From the NCBI GenBank assembly GCA_025457665.1, contig JALOTY010000009.1, positions 1-64,000 of the forward strand: a stretch of 64,000 bases of DNA, written 5' to 3'. A program made the translations under genes and the position numbers. This document shows positions 8,542 to 17,971 of the stretch, one piece after another. The DNA is from Akkermansiaceae bacterium. Its GTDB lineage: Bacteria; Verrucomicrobiota; Verrucomicrobiia; Verrucomicrobiales; Akkermansiaceae. The notes below the pieces were generated by a model that had not been told where the DNA came from, did not search any database, and saw only the letters and a list, made by a program, of their open reading frames with translations. Each line of letters starts with the position of its first letter. The first letter of the stretch is position 1.

Positions 8542-11073
8542 TCAAACGCTGGCGCTATCGGGCTCGGCCTTGGTGTCGACGGGCTCGAAGGTCAGCGTCT
8601 CGCCGCCTTCGGCGCAGACCACTTTGACCGAATCGCCGCCCTTCACATCGCCACGCAGGATGGCTTCCGCCAAGGGGTCTTCGAGGAACCTTTCGACCGC
8701 GCGCCGCATGGGGCGGGCGCCATAGCTCGGATCGTAGCCTTTCTTGACCAGGAGATCGCGGGCGCTGGCTTCGAGCACCATGTGAATGTCTTTTTCGCGA
8801 AGGCGCTTGAGCAGCTTGTTGACTTCGAGGTCCACGATGCGGTCGAGGTCGACTTTTTCCAGCATGTGGAAAACGACCAATTCATCGAGGCGGTTGAGGA
8901 ATTCCGGGCGGTAATGCCTCTTCGCTTCTTCGAGGATCTTGTCCTTCATCCCCTCGAAATCCGCTTCATCGGCCGTCATGGCACCGAAGCCGAGGGATGT
9001 CTGACGTTTCACCGTGGAAGCGCCGACGTTCGAAGTCATGATGATGATGGTATTGCGGAAATCGATCTTCCGACCCAGCGAATCCGTGACCATGCCCTCT
9101 TCCAGAATCTGGAGAAGGAGGTTCATCACATCGGGGTGGGCCTTTTCGATTTCATCGAAGAGAACCACGGAGTAGGGCCGACGGCGCACGGCTTCGGAAA
9201 GCTGGCCACCTTCCTCGTATCCGACATAGCCGGGAGGCGAGCCGATGAGGCGGCTGGAGGTGAATTTCTCCATGTATTCCGACATGTCGATCTGGATGAG
9301 GGCTTCCGGATCACCAAACATGAAGTCCGCCAGATTGCGCGCGAGATAGGTCTTACCGACCCCGGTGGGGCCGAGGAAGAGGAAGGAACCGATGGGGCGG
9401 CGGGGATCCTTGAGGTCCGCGCGGGAGCGACGGAGCGCCTTGGAAATGGCCGTGACCGCTTCGTTCTGACCGATGACGCGGCCTTTCAGCTCGTCTTCCA
9501 TCTTCAGAAGCTTCTCGGCTTCTTTCTCCTCCATGCGCTGGAGTGGAACGCCGGTCCACTTCGAAACGACAGCCATGATATCGTCCTCGCTGACATCGAC
9601 AATCTTCTCCTGCGAGGCGGCGCGCCAGGTTTCGAGGGTGTGCTCGAGTTCCTTTTTCGCATTCTTTTCCTGATCGCGAAGGGCGGCGGCCTTTTCGAAA
9701 TCCTGATCGGAAATGGCGGCGATTTTCTCGCGGTTGATGGTATCGATCCGCGCTTCGATCTCCTTGATTTCCGGCGGGCGGGTCATCTGTCCGATCCGCG
9801 CGCGGGCGCCGGCTTCATCGAGGACATCGATGGCCTTGTCCGGAAGATAACGCCCGGTGAGATAGCGGGAAGTGAGCCGCACTGAGGCTTCCACGGCGGA
9901 CGGGGAGAAACGGGCCTTGTGGTGGCTTTCGTATTTCTCCTGGAGGCCCTTCATGATCTCGATGGCGTCTTCGACCGAAGGTTCATCGACTTTCACCTGT
10001 TGGAAACGGCGCTCGAGCGCGGCGTCCTTTTCGATGTATTTGCGGTATTCGTTGAGCGTGGTGGCACCAACGACCTGGAGCTCCGAACGCGAAAGTGCGG
10101 GCTTGATGATATTCGAGGCATCCATGGCCCCTTCGGCCGAACCGGCACCGACGATGGTGTGGAGTTCATCGATGAAGAGAATGACGTTCTTCACCTTCTT
10201 GATTTCATCCATCACCGCCTTGATGCGCTCTTCGAACTGGCCGCGGTATTTCGTGCCGGCGACCATGAGGGCGAGGTCGAGGGTGATGACTTTCTTCTCG
10301 CGGAGGATTTCCGGCACATTGCCGCTGGCGATTTCCTGGGCGAGGCCTTCGACGATGGCGGTCTTGCCGACGCCGGCTTCACCGATGAGCACGGGGTTGT
10401 TTTTCGTGCGGCGGCAGAGGATCTGGATGACGCGTTCGATTTCCGAACTGCGACCGATCACCGGGTCGAGTTCGCCATCGCGGGCAAGCTTGGTGAGGTC
10501 GCGTCCGAAGGCGCGCAGCGCCGGGGTCTTGGTTTTCCCCTCTCCTGCCGGTTCATTCGAGCTTTCCTGCGACTCGTCTTCGAAGATCCCGAGATCGTCA
10601 TCATCGTCGTCATCTTCCTCTTCCTGATCCGGATTGAAGTTCGGATCGATCTCCGTGAGGATCTCGTTGCGGGTGCGCTGGATATCCACCTCCATGCGGC
10701 GGAGCACCCGGGCGGCGACCCCTTCGCCTTCGCGGAGAAGGCCGAGGAGGATGTGTTCGGTGCCGACGTAAGAGTGATTCAGCGCCTTGGCTTCCTTGTT
10801 GGCGAGGGCGAGGACTTTCTTGACCCGCGGAGTGTAGGGGATGGCACCGGAAACCTTCTGGCCATTGCCAGTGCCGACTTCCTTTTCAACTTCCATCCGG
10901 ACCGTTTCGAGATCGAGGCCCATGCGTTCGAGCACGTTGACCGCGACTCCCTGACCGAGCTTGATGAGCCCGAGCAAGAGGTGCTCGGTGCCGACGTAGC
11001 TGTGGTTGAAACGATCCGCCTCCTTGCGCGCGAGGGCGAGGACCTGCTGGGCTCTTGGGGTGAAATTGTTCAT
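8542..11073 (-). CDS. clpC: ATP-dependent unfoldase ClpC
   Basis: 843-residue class 1 Clp/Hsp100 ATPase that unfolds substrates and feeds them to ClpP in the cytosol. Two Clp_N repeats (about 1-70 and 78-145) are followed by a very acidic linker (about 150-170, seven consecutive Asp). AAA domain 1 has Walker A GEAGVGKT (231-238). The middle region contains a UVR-type helix pair (E-K-A-A-A-L-R-D). AAA domain 2 has Walker A GPTGVGKT. The S-L-G-F tripeptide before the C-terminal small domain matches the (I/L/V)GF loop that docks on ClpP. The ATG overlaps the mcsB stop by 4 bp (ATGA), so it is the last gene of mcsA-mcsB-clpC. The acidic insert between the N-domain and AAA1 is longer than in Bacillus ClpC. 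Confidence 0.97.
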   Translation of the reverse strand: MNNFTPRAQQVLALARKEADRFNHSYVGTEHLLLGLIKLGQGVAVNVLERMGLDLETVRMEVEKEVGTGNGQKVSGAIPYTPRVKKVLALANKEAKALNHSYVGTEHILLGLLREGEGVAARVLRRMEVDIQRTRNEILTEIDPNFNPDQEEEDDDDDDDLGIFEDESQESSNEPAGEGKTKTPALRAFGRDLTKLARDGELDPVIGRSSEIERVIQILCRRTKNNPVLIGEAGVGKTAIVEGLAQEIASGNVPEILREKKVITLDLALMVAGTKYRGQFEERIKAVMDEIKKVKNVILFIDELHTIVGAGSAEGAMDASNIIKPALSRSELQVVGATTLNEYRKYIEKDAALERRFQQVKVDEPSVEDAIEIMKGLQEKYESHHKARFSPSAVEASVRLTSRYLTGRYLPDKAIDVLDEAGARARIGQMTRPPEIKEIEARIDTINREKIAAISDQDFEKAAALRDQEKNAKKELEHTLETWRAASQEKIVDVSEDDIMAVVSKWTGVPLQRMEEKEAEKLLKMEDELKGRVIGQNEAVTAISKALRRSRADLKDPRRPIGSFLFLGPTGVGKTYLARNLADFMFGDPEALIQIDMSEYMEKFTSSRLIGSPPGYVGYEEGGQLSEAVRRRPYSVVLFDEIEKAHPDVMNLLLQILEEGMVTDSLGRKIDFRNTIIIMTSNVGASTVKRQTSLGFGAMTADEADFEGMKDKILEEAKRHYRPEFLNRLDELVVFHMLEKVDLDRIVDLEVNKLLKRLREKDIHMVLEASARDLLVKKGYDPSYGARPMRRAVERFLEDPLAEAILRGDVKGGDSVKVVCAEGGETLTFEPVDTKAEPDSASV

Positions 11074-12197
11074 AGGACTCCGAGGTCTGGGGATGAATCA
11101 GAATCACCCCCGTTTGTTTGTAAACTACGGTTATCAGGAGCTTCGAGATTTTGCAACCGGGAGCGGACGATTTCCGCACGGATGTTGTCCCGTTCCTCTG
11201 CGGAAAGTTTCTTCCCGGTGTGAAGCTGGAGGTGGGCGGGCTGGATGTCCATGAGGAGTTCGTCGCAGATCCGGCTGGTTCCAGCAGGAAACGCGCCGAG
11301 ATCGCCACCGAGTCGCAACATCGAGACATGTTCCAGCGCTTCCTTGGAAGAAATCAACCAGGCATGACGCAACAATCCATAAGCGCGGCCGATTTTGTCG
11401 GCGACCATGTCAGGGTCTTCCTCGACCAGTTTTTCCCGGGCGAACAGTTCGTTCCTCGCGACCTGGGTGATGACCCGGTCGAGCCGCTCAAGGATGCTTT
11501 CCTCGCTCTCACCGAGGGTGGACTGATTGGAGATCTGGAAAAGATGGCCGAGGGATTCCGAGCCTTCGCCGAAGATCCCGCGGACGGCGAGGCCGATCTT
11601 GTTGACCGCTTGCAGGACTTGTCCGATCTGGTCGCTGAGCACCAAAGCAGGCAGGTGCAGCATGGCGGATGCCCGCATGCCGGTGCCCAGATTCGTCGGG
11701 CAGGTGGTGAGGTAACCGAGGCGGAGGTCGAAGGCATATTCCACCTCAGCGGCAAGCGCGTCATCGATCCCCGAGATTTCCCGATAAGCATGGTGCAAAT
11801 CCTGACCGGGAAGGATGGACTGCATGCGCAGGTGGTCCTCTTCGTTGATCATGATGGAGACCGTCTGCTGGCGGGCGATGACTGCGGCGCTGCCTTCGCC
11901 CCGAGCCGCGTGTTCCCGGCTGATGAGGTGGCGCTCGACGAGCACCTGCTTTTGCACGGAATCGAGTTCCTCAAGCTCCTTCGAGAAACCGTCCTTCATG
12001 CAGGGCAGATTCTCGATGGCAGGTTTGAGGGTTTCCATCACCTCGCGGCGCTGGACTTTTTTCGCCCATCCGGGAAACGGGTGCCGGGCGAGGTTGCGGG
12101 CGAGGCGGATGCGTGAGGTGAGGACCACGGCATTCCCCGTCGCGGCACCGGTCATCCACTCGGCCGGATGTTTGATCAGGGTGGAAAAGCGCATCAT
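11070..12197 (-). CDS. mcsB: Protein-arginine kinase McsB
   Basis: 375 residues, the phosphagen-kinase fold enzyme that phosphorylates arginine side chains and so marks proteins for ClpC-ClpP. Visible hallmarks are the nucleotide-binding T-S-R-I-R-L-A-R-N segment (27-35), the guanidino-kinase N-E-E-D-H-L-R-M-Q motif in the middle, and the RDxxRA allosteric phospho-arginine pocket as RDNIRA at 336-341. A short low-complexity tail of about 25 residues follows. The gene overlaps mcsA by 4 bp upstream and clpC by 4 bp downstream, which implies translational coupling. Unlike the Bacillus operon there is no ctsR repressor gene next to it. Confidence 0.95.
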   Translation of the reverse strand: MMRFSTLIKHPAEWMTGAATGNAVVLTSRIRLARNLARHPFPGWAKKVQRREVMETLKPAIENLPCMKDGFSKELEELDSVQKQVLVERHLISREHAARGEGSAAVIARQQTVSIMINEEDHLRMQSILPGQDLHHAYREISGIDDALAAEVEYAFDLRLGYLTTCPTNLGTGMRASAMLHLPALVLSDQIGQVLQAVNKIGLAVRGIFGEGSESLGHLFQISNQSTLGESEESILERLDRVITQVARNELFAREKLVEEDPDMVADKIGRAYGLLRHAWLISSKEALEHVSMLRLGGDLGAFPAGTSRICDELLMDIQPAHLQLHTGKKLSAEERDNIRAEIVRSRLQNLEAPDNRSLQTNGGDSDSSPDLGVL

Positions 12198-12700
12198 CGG
12201 AAATCCCCCGCGGGCGAGGCCTCGATTTCGAGTTGGCGGATCTCGTCACGGAGCGCTGCGGCGAGTTCGTAAAGTTCATCTTCCACGGCCGCATCGAGAC
12301 GGCCCCGGAGGTCGGCGATTTTTTCCCGCCGCTGTTTCTCGGCGATCTGGCCTTGGGGGACTTTGCCGAGATGTTCGGCACCCTTGTGCATGCCGCGGAT
12401 CATTTGGCCGACTTCGTCACGGAAGGTGGAATAGCAGGTGCCGCAGCCGAAACGGCGGACGCGCTGGAGGTCATCGAGGGAGAACCCGCATTCCGGGCAA
12501 TGACGACCGCTTGCCGGGGGCTTGGGGACCAGTTGCGCCTGTCCCGGGGCCAGCAGCAAATCGGCCAGAGCGAAACCGGTGGGATCGGTCACGCCATTTT
12601 GATTCGCGCACTCGTTGCAGAGCGCGATCTTCTTCACCTGACCGCCGACGAGCTGGGTCAGGTGGACTTTGGCAGGTTTGCCGCATTTGTCGCAGTCCAT
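12194..12700 (-). CDS. mcsA: McsA-like zinc-finger activator of McsB (UVR-motif protein)
   Basis: 168 residues with four CxxC pairs: C-D-K-C near the N-terminus, C-N-E-C, C-P-E-C and C-G-T-C. This is the McsA arrangement of two treble-clef-like zinc sites. The C-terminus carries a UVR coiled helix (Y-E-L-A-A-A-L-R-D-E-I-R) like that found in UvrB, UvrC and ClpC. McsA is the zinc-binding activator of McsB and binds ClpC. It is the first gene of the operon and its stop overlaps the mcsB start. The 97-bp gap upstream contains no obvious CtsR-type heptad repeat, so I cannot tell how the operon is controlled. Confidence 0.9.
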   Translation of the reverse strand: MDCDKCGKPAKVHLTQLVGGQVKKIALCNECANQNGVTDPTGFALADLLLAPGQAQLVPKPPASGRHCPECGFSLDDLQRVRRFGCGTCYSTFRDEVGQMIRGMHKGAEHLGKVPQGQIAEKQRREKIADLRGRLDAAVEDELYELAAALRDEIRQLEIEASPAGDFR

Positions 12701-12797
12701 CGCTGGGGAGAACCTAGGAAGGCCGCGGCGGAATGCGAAATGAAAAGGTGCGCATCGCCACGAAATTTTCCAAGCACCCGGGAAGAAGGCCGACGGA

Positions 12798-13667
12798 TCA
12801 ATCGATGGGTGCCCCGGTGGTGCGGGTCAATTCGCGGAATGCTTCCATGAATTTCCCGGTCCAGGGGCCCATGCGGCCGTCTCCGATGACCCGTCGGTCA
12901 AGGCTGGATGCGGGAATCACCTCGGCAGCGGAGCCGGTGAGGAAAACCTCATCGGCGGTGAAGATGTCGTAGCGGGTGATCGATTTCTCCACCGCCTGGA
13001 TGCCGAGCTGGGGGGCGAGTTCGAGGATCACCTGGCGGGTGATGCCATCGAGCGACCCATCGGAAACCGGAGGGGTGTAAAGCACGCCCTTGCGGATGAG
13101 GAAGATGTTGTCACCGGTGCATTCGGCCACGTATCCCTGCTCGTTGAGCATCACTCCCTCCAAGGCTCCGGCCTGGATCGCTTCAACCTTGGCCATGACG
13201 TTGTTGAGGTAATTCAGGGATTTCACCTGGGGCATCAAGGCCGCCGGGGCGGGGCGACGGGTGGCGCAAGTCGCAAGCGCCATGCCTTCCCGGTATTTTT
13301 CCTCGGGATAAAGGGTGATGGTGGAAGCAATGATGAACATGCTCGGCTTGGGGCACAGGTAGGGGTTGAGCCCCAACTCTCCCCGACCGCGGGTGACGAC
13401 GAGGCGGATGTAGCCGTCATCCAGGCCGTTTGCCTTCACGGTTTCGCAGGTGGCGCGGCAGATTTCCTCGTGGGTCCAGGGGAGGTTGAGGAGGATCGCC
13501 TTGGCGGAATCGATCAGACGGTCGATGTGCTGCTCAAGCCGGAAGACCCGGCGATGATAGAAACGGAGCCCTTCGAAAACGCCGTCACCATAAAGAAGAC
13601 CGTGATCGAAGACCGAGATCTTCGCCTGTGATTCATCGACCAATTCGCCGTCGAGCCAGATTTTCAT
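12798..13667 (-). CDS. ilvE: Branched-chain amino acid aminotransferase (class IV PLP enzyme)
   Basis: 289 residues. The start is set at ATG 13667 (M-K-I-W-L-D-G), where class IV aminotransferases begin; the frame extends further upstream but that part is arginine-rich noise. Motifs include S-V-F-D-H-G-L-L-Y-G-D-G-V-F-E-G near residue 20, the PLP lysine in K-S-L-N-Y-L, and E-C-T-G-D-N-I-F with L-D-G-I-T-R-Q that bind the cofactor phosphate. It interconverts branched-chain amino acids and their 2-oxo acids. D-amino acid transaminase or aminodeoxychorismate lyase are related folds, but the motif set fits IlvE best. It reads toward the mcsA gene 97 bp downstream. Confidence 0.9.
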   Translation of the reverse strand: MKIWLDGELVDESQAKISVFDHGLLYGDGVFEGLRFYHRRVFRLEQHIDRLIDSAKAILLNLPWTHEEICRATCETVKANGLDDGYIRLVVTRGRGELGLNPYLCPKPSMFIIASTITLYPEEKYREGMALATCATRRPAPAALMPQVKSLNYLNNVMAKVEAIQAGALEGVMLNEQGYVAECTGDNIFLIRKGVLYTPPVSDGSLDGITRQVILELAPQLGIQAVEKSITRYDIFTADEVFLTGSAAEVIPASSLDRRVIGDGRMGPWTGKFMEAFRELTRTTGAPID

Positions 13668-13738
13668 GAGAAAGGTGCGACAGCCTAGGTCGCGCGGCCC
13701 GGCTGGCAAGCCCGCCTTTCGTGCGCATGCAGCGCCTC

Positions 13739-14341
13739 TCAGGGCCTGGACCCCGAGTCCCCGTCCTCGTGGGCAGCTTCGCGGGGCTCGCGCTTCACAT
13801 CGGTGAAATCCGACCAATTCACCCGGCCGTGATCGAGCCGCTGAACCTCCGCGGCGTAAACCGCGTCTTCGTTCCGGGGGTCGAGCGCGGCGGAAAGCTC
13901 GATAAACACCCGCGCCAGAAGCTGATCCTCCCCCCCACCCTGCTGCTTGAGCATTTGCGCCCGGGTGAAGAGCAGTCGGGCGAGAACCTCGGGGCTGTAG
14001 TCGCTTTCCACGGCCTCCGGCACCATGCCTTTGGAGAGCTGGAAATTCGCCACGATGGCACGTCGGTTCCGCGGGGCGAGATGCAGGGAAAGAGCGAGAT
14101 AGCGGCGGGCCTCATCAAGAGACGCGGCGGAAGCGCGCTCGCGGGCGATGAGATTCACCGCGTAGGTCGCGAGGTTGGTCGCGTACTCCTCCCTTTCCCG
14201 GTCCAACATGCCGAGGGCATCGGTGAAGGCACCGGCACCGACTTCCGGAGCTTTCCAGGCGAAATTGCCGGATTTTTCCTGAGCCGCTGCGAAAGCGATC
14301 CCGAGGACCATCACGATCACGACTTGTCCAATGCTTCGCAC
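13739..14341 (-). CDS. Exported hypothetical protein
   Basis: About 200 residues. I chose the GTG at 14341 because it gives M-R-S-I-G-Q followed by a hydrophobic stretch and A-F-A-A-A-Q, a good signal peptide; ATG 14311 is an alternative that would lose the positive N-region. The mature part is helical, with TPR-like spacing (A-R-R-Y-L-A-L-S-L-H-L-A-P-R-N and F-I-E-L-S-A-A-L-D-P-R-N-E-D-A). It could be a solenoid scaffold in the periplasm. It is divergent from the cyclo-ligase gene, with only 31 bp between starts. No family recognised with confidence. Confidence 0.65.
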   Translation of the reverse strand: MRSIGQVVIVMVLGIAFAAAQEKSGNFAWKAPEVGAGAFTDALGMLDREREEYATNLATYAVNLIARERASAASLDEARRYLALSLHLAPRNRRAIVANFQLSKGMVPEAVESDYSPEVLARLLFTRAQMLKQQGGGEDQLLARVFIELSAALDPRNEDAVYAAEVQRLDHGRVNWSDFTDVKREPREAAHEDGDSGSRP

Positions 14342-14372
14342 GACCTGTAGAATCGGTGGGAAGAAGCCCCGG

Positions 14373-14927
14373 ATGCAAGCAACAAGTCCACCCCCACTCG
14401 ATTCCGGCAAAGCCGCCTGGCGGAAATGGCTGCGCGCCCGCACGGAGCCCGAGCCCGGAAAGGCGAGCGCGGCCATCGTGAGGGAACTCGCGACGCTGCT
14501 CAAAAGCCTGCCCGCTTCCCGGATCGCCGCCTTCGCCGGCATGCCCGATGAACCCGACCTCTGGCCGCTGATCGAAAGCACCCAAGGCCACGAATGGTTC
14601 CTCCCGAGGATCTCCGAAACAGAGATGAATTTCCACGCCATGCGATCCCGCCACGATGGGGTCCCGGGAGTCTTCGGCATCATCGAACCCCACACGAGCG
14701 CCGCCCGGATCGACGCCCCGGAAATCGATCTCGTCCTTTGCCCGGGCCTCGGTTTCGGCCGCGATCTCAGCAGGATCGGCCGCGGGAAGGGCTACTACGA
14801 CCGCTGGCTCAGTCGCCTCCGACCCGGCACACCCATCATCGGTGTGGCATTCCCCTGCCGCATCGTGGACGCCGTGCCCACCGATGCCCATGACATCCGG
14901 ATGACACAGCTCATCCCTTCGGCATGA
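14373..14927 (+). CDS. 5-formyltetrahydrofolate cyclo-ligase
   Basis: 184 residues from ATG 14373, which has a purine-rich GGTGGGAAG about 7-15 bp upstream; an earlier in-frame ATG at 14331 lacks one. The enzyme converts 5-formyl-THF to 5,10-methenyl-THF with ATP. The family signature is plain near the C-terminus: C-P-G-L-G-F-G-R-D followed by R-I-G-R-G-K-G-Y-Y-D-R-W-L, the ATP/folate-binding glycine-rich loop. The N-terminal W-R-K-W-L-R-A-R is the typical K/R-x-x-x-R start. It ends 15 bp before the convergent methyltransferase gene. Confidence 0.92.
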   Translation: MQATSPPPLDSGKAAWRKWLRARTEPEPGKASAAIVRELATLLKSLPASRIAAFAGMPDEPDLWPLIESTQGHEWFLPRISETEMNFHAMRSRHDGVPGVFGIIEPHTSAARIDAPEIDLVLCPGLGFGRDLSRIGRGKGYYDRWLSRLRPGTPIIGVAFPCRIVDAVPTDAHDIRMTQLIPSA

Positions 14928-14942
14928 GGCAGGAGTGAGCCG

Positions 14943-15602
14943 TCACCGATCCGCCACAAAGAGCGTGTGGGAAAACTTTTTCGCCTGCGGATAGGACTTT
15001 GCGGCGACGCATTCGACGCGCCGGAAGTGTTTTTCCAACTCACGGGCGAAGACTTTGTCACGATGGGCCGACCAGAAAACCACCCGGCCCCGGGGAGAAA
15101 GCGCCTCCTTCACCCGTCGCAAGCCGGACCGCCCGTAAAGTCGCTTGTTGCCGCCGTTGACGAGCGCTTCGACACCGTTGTCCACATCGAGCAAGACAGC
15201 ATCAAAAGCCCCGCCGGAGGCTTTGGAAAGCGCTTCGCCGACGTCGCCCTCGATGATTTCCACGCGGGGATCAGCGAGACAACTGCCGTTCACCCCCTGG
15301 AGGTGACTGCGATTCCATTCGATGACTTGCGGGAGCAACTCGACCACCACGACCTTGGTGTGCTTCGTCGATTTCTCCAAAACGCGCCGCAAGGTGAACC
15401 CGAATCCCAGCCCGCCGATGAGCACGGTGCCCGGAGTGCGTTCGCAACCGATTTCCGCCATCATCAGCTCCGAGGCCGTGGCGGTGGTGCTCATGAGAGT
15501 CACGCCATCGATCTTGAGGAAATGCTGTCCGTCGTGCTCCTGAAGCAGCATGACCGAACCATCAGGCGTGGTGCATTCGGCCAAGGTAGTGGTGACCTTC
15601 AT
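14943..15602 (-). CDS. Spermidine-synthase-like class I methyltransferase fold protein
   Basis: 219 residues with the Rossmann core of the SpeE family: V-L-I-G-G-L-G-F-G-F (motif I), V-V-V-V-E-L-L-P-Q-V-I-E-W-N (acidic end of strand 2), E-G-D-V-G-E-A and D-A-V-L-L-D-V-D-N-G. Such stand-alone proteins bind decarboxylated SAM or SAM, and many are not true spermidine synthases; the short N-terminal domain suggests a methyltransferase or a divergent aminopropyltransferase. It is convergent with the cyclo-ligase gene and followed at 73 bp upstream by the ThuA gene in the same direction. Substrate unknown. Confidence 0.8.
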   Translation of the reverse strand: MKVTTTLAECTTPDGSVMLLQEHDGQHFLKIDGVTLMSTTATASELMMAEIGCERTPGTVLIGGLGFGFTLRRVLEKSTKHTKVVVVELLPQVIEWNRSHLQGVNGSCLADPRVEIIEGDVGEALSKASGGAFDAVLLDVDNGVEALVNGGNKRLYGRSGLRRVKEALSPRGRVVFWSAHRDKVFARELEKHFRRVECVAAKSYPQAKKFSHTLFVADR

Positions 15603-15675
15603 CTTGCGGCACGATCCGCCGGGGCGGGAAAAGGAATCGAATTACGGGAGTTATCGTAGATGTGCGGACCGGACC

Positions 15676-16638
15676 TCATTCACCCGGTTTTTTCTCGCGA
15701 TCCGCCGGGATGGGAGCGGCGGGGCGATCCTTGATTTCCTGGAGATCGCGAAGTTTCAAACGCGGATTCGGACCACTCGGATAGATATCGAGGTTCTCGT
15801 TGATCTGGTCCTCACTCACCGGCAGTGACTTCACTCCGCCTTCGGGGATTTCCATGCCCGCGACCCATACGATCGCATTGAGGACGACGGTGCGGAAGCC
15901 ATCCACGGCCCAGTTCACATGGTAGTGCCCGCCCACAAAGCCCACACCGCGCCCGCCATCGGCACGTTCCAGACCCCACATGAGCGTCTGTTCCTTGCCC
16001 ATGCCATCGGCACCGCGCCAGTTCCACATGTTGATGTAGGCCCGCATCCGTTCGCGTTCCGGCACGGCGGTGACGAGATCGATGACCTCCTCGCGCTTTT
16101 CCTGGAAACGCATGTTGTAATAAAATTCATCGAAGCATTCGAAGCTCGCAGGCACTCCACGCGAGACCGGATGGTCGGCCTTCACCTTCAGTTCGGCGAT
16201 CCAGTGCGGGTTCACCGAGAAATCATCCTCCATCGTCGCCCCCACCCAGGAGCGCTGCCACTTGTCGGCATTCTCTTTGGACGGATGCACCGCGTAATGC
16301 ATGAACATCAGGCCCTTGCCCTTCTTGGCCAGGCCATCGATGAATTCCCATTCGTTGGCGAGTCCTTGGGAGGCATCGCAGTAAACGATGATGGCATCCG
16401 CCTTCTCCAGCACCGTGCGGTCTTTCGGCCAATCGGTGCCCACGACCGTGGCATGGACCTCAAGTCCGCTCTGCTCGTTCAGCGCCTTGGCAAGCAGCAG
16501 GCTGCCGGCGCGGAATTCATGTTCGCCCGAGCCGTGACTGCGATCCCCGGCGATAAACACGATCTCCTTGGGTGCAGCGAAGGCGGAGGCAGCCAGAGCC
16601 AGGGAGAAACAAGCGGAAGTAAACCCGAATTTCGTCAT
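15676..16638 (-). CDS. Exported ThuA-domain protein
   Basis: 320 residues from ATG 16638, which has AAGAAAGTG just upstream; a GTG two codons earlier is possible. A signal peptide of about 21 residues ends A-F-A-A-P. The rest is the ThuA (trehalose-utilisation, glutamine amidotransferase-like) fold: I-V-F-I-A-G-D-R-S-H-G at the start, G-K-G-L-M-F-M-H-Y-A-V-H in the middle, and G-R-G-V-G-F-V-G-G-H-Y-H near the end. ThuA-like proteins are abundant in Planctomycetota and Verrucomicrobiota and are often linked to sugar oxidation, but the reaction is not settled. A PQQ-type sugar dehydrogenase lies nearby on the other strand. Confidence 0.85.
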   Translation of the reverse strand: MTKFGFTSACFSLALAASAFAAPKEIVFIAGDRSHGSGEHEFRAGSLLLAKALNEQSGLEVHATVVGTDWPKDRTVLEKADAIIVYCDASQGLANEWEFIDGLAKKGKGLMFMHYAVHPSKENADKWQRSWVGATMEDDFSVNPHWIAELKVKADHPVSRGVPASFECFDEFYYNMRFQEKREEVIDLVTAVPERERMRAYINMWNWRGADGMGKEQTLMWGLERADGGRGVGFVGGHYHVNWAVDGFRTVVLNAIVWVAGMEIPEGGVKSLPVSEDQINENLDIYPSGPNPRLKLRDLQEIKDRPAAPIPADREKKPGE

Positions 16639-16719
16639 GGCCACTTTCTTACGCCCCTCGACCCCGGCCGATCCAGCCAGGAATCCACAAATCTTTGCGA
16701 AACCCGGCGCGAAGGATCC

Positions 16720-17847
16720 CTAACGGACTTCCGAGTTCGCCTTGAGCGTCCCCTCAGGAAGCTTTTCCCCCGCTGCGAAAACCCTGAGGCTTTCCGCCGG
16801 CAGGAGCGTGATCAGGGTTTCATCCGCCCGGGCCGCATCCAGTTTCCAATGCTTCGCCAGAAACCGATACAGCGGCACCTGCTTGGCGGCATTGTAATCA
16901 TGCTTCCCTTCCGGAAAATGGGCGTTCTCCACCCGGTCTTCATGGCCGAAGAATCCATAGATCCGCCTCAAATGCGGCATCACATCCTGCGGCACATGGG
17001 CGGTCCAGTCGCCTCCGTCGGAGATCACCAGCATCGGCTTCGGGGCGATCACTGCGCCGATCTCCACCGGGTTCGTCACATGCCCCGGCCTGACGTGGAT
17101 GGGCATGCCACTCTCGCAGACGCAGCCACCGTAGAAATAGGAAGACATCATCGCGCAGGGCACGGAAAGGCTGACACGGTCATCGATCGCCGCCAATTGC
17201 ATCGCCAAGGTGGCCCCGCCGGAGGCCCCGGTGATTCCCACCCTGCTGCGATCCACCCCTTCCATGTCCCACAGGAAATCCAGAGCCCTCACCGCGCTCC
17301 ACAACTGGATTCGTAGTACTTCGGGATCATGATCGTGCTTCCAGCCCATTTCGCCGGACTCGCCGAAACCCACCGCATCCCAGGCAAAAACCACGCATCC
17401 CATCCGCGCCATCGCCGCGCAACGCATCTGCATGTCCGGCCGGAATCTCCCGTGTTCCTCAAGCTTCTCGCCCCGCCAATGTCCATGGGGACTGAGCATG
17501 ATGGGCATCCCTTCGCGTTTTTCCGGAAGATAGAGATTTCCCGTCACCCAGAATCCCGGCCAGGCGGCGATGGCGACATTTTCCACCGAGTAACCCTCCA
17601 TGATCTGGAGCCCGCGGCGGATAGGATTCAAGGGGGTCCGCTCGGGCAGCGGGGAGAGCTTCGCGCCCTCGAGAATTCCCCGGCGAATCGCCACCGCCTT
17701 CTTTTCCCACGACTCCCGGTCCGGATACTCCGCCGCCCTTTTCGCGAGGTCCGCCGCACCCTCCTCCGGGGTGAAGACCTTGCCCTGTCTCAGTTCCTGC
17801 CCAAACAGGAAACTGATCATCATCCACCCGGTCAAAATCCAGCGCAT
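16720..17847 (-). CDS. Exported alpha/beta hydrolase, acetyl-xylan-esterase-like
   Basis: 375 residues from ATG 17847, which gives the signal segment M-R-W-I-L-T-G-W-M-M-I-S-F-L-F-G. The alpha/beta-hydrolase core shows an oxyanion region around L-S-P-H-G-H-W, then D-A-V-G-F-G-E-S, the nucleophile elbow G-A-S-G-G (Ser in V-G-I-T-G-A-S-G-G), a late Asp in M-L-V-I-S-D-G-G-D and a His near P-E-G-K-H-D-Y. It resembles the large verrucomicrobial/planctomycetal group of acetyl-xylan esterase or dienelactone-hydrolase-like proteins. Substrate is inferred only as an ester in plant or algal polysaccharide. Divergent from the PQQ dehydrogenase gene (124 bp between starts). Confidence 0.8.
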   Translation of the reverse strand: MRWILTGWMMISFLFGQELRQGKVFTPEEGAADLAKRAAEYPDRESWEKKAVAIRRGILEGAKLSPLPERTPLNPIRRGLQIMEGYSVENVAIAAWPGFWVTGNLYLPEKREGMPIMLSPHGHWRGEKLEEHGRFRPDMQMRCAAMARMGCVVFAWDAVGFGESGEMGWKHDHDPEVLRIQLWSAVRALDFLWDMEGVDRSRVGITGASGGATLAMQLAAIDDRVSLSVPCAMMSSYFYGGCVCESGMPIHVRPGHVTNPVEIGAVIAPKPMLVISDGGDWTAHVPQDVMPHLRRIYGFFGHEDRVENAHFPEGKHDYNAAKQVPLYRFLAKHWKLDAARADETLITLLPAESLRVFAAGEKLPEGTLKANSEVR

Positions 17848-17971
17848 GACCCAGTCGAGCAGGCCACCACGGGACACGCAAGCCCGCCCAAGTCCCCTCA
17901 TCGGGGGAGGAGGACGATGAAAATCTCCTTTGCCAAGCGGCAATCGAGGCTAGAAGGAAAACACACTGACC

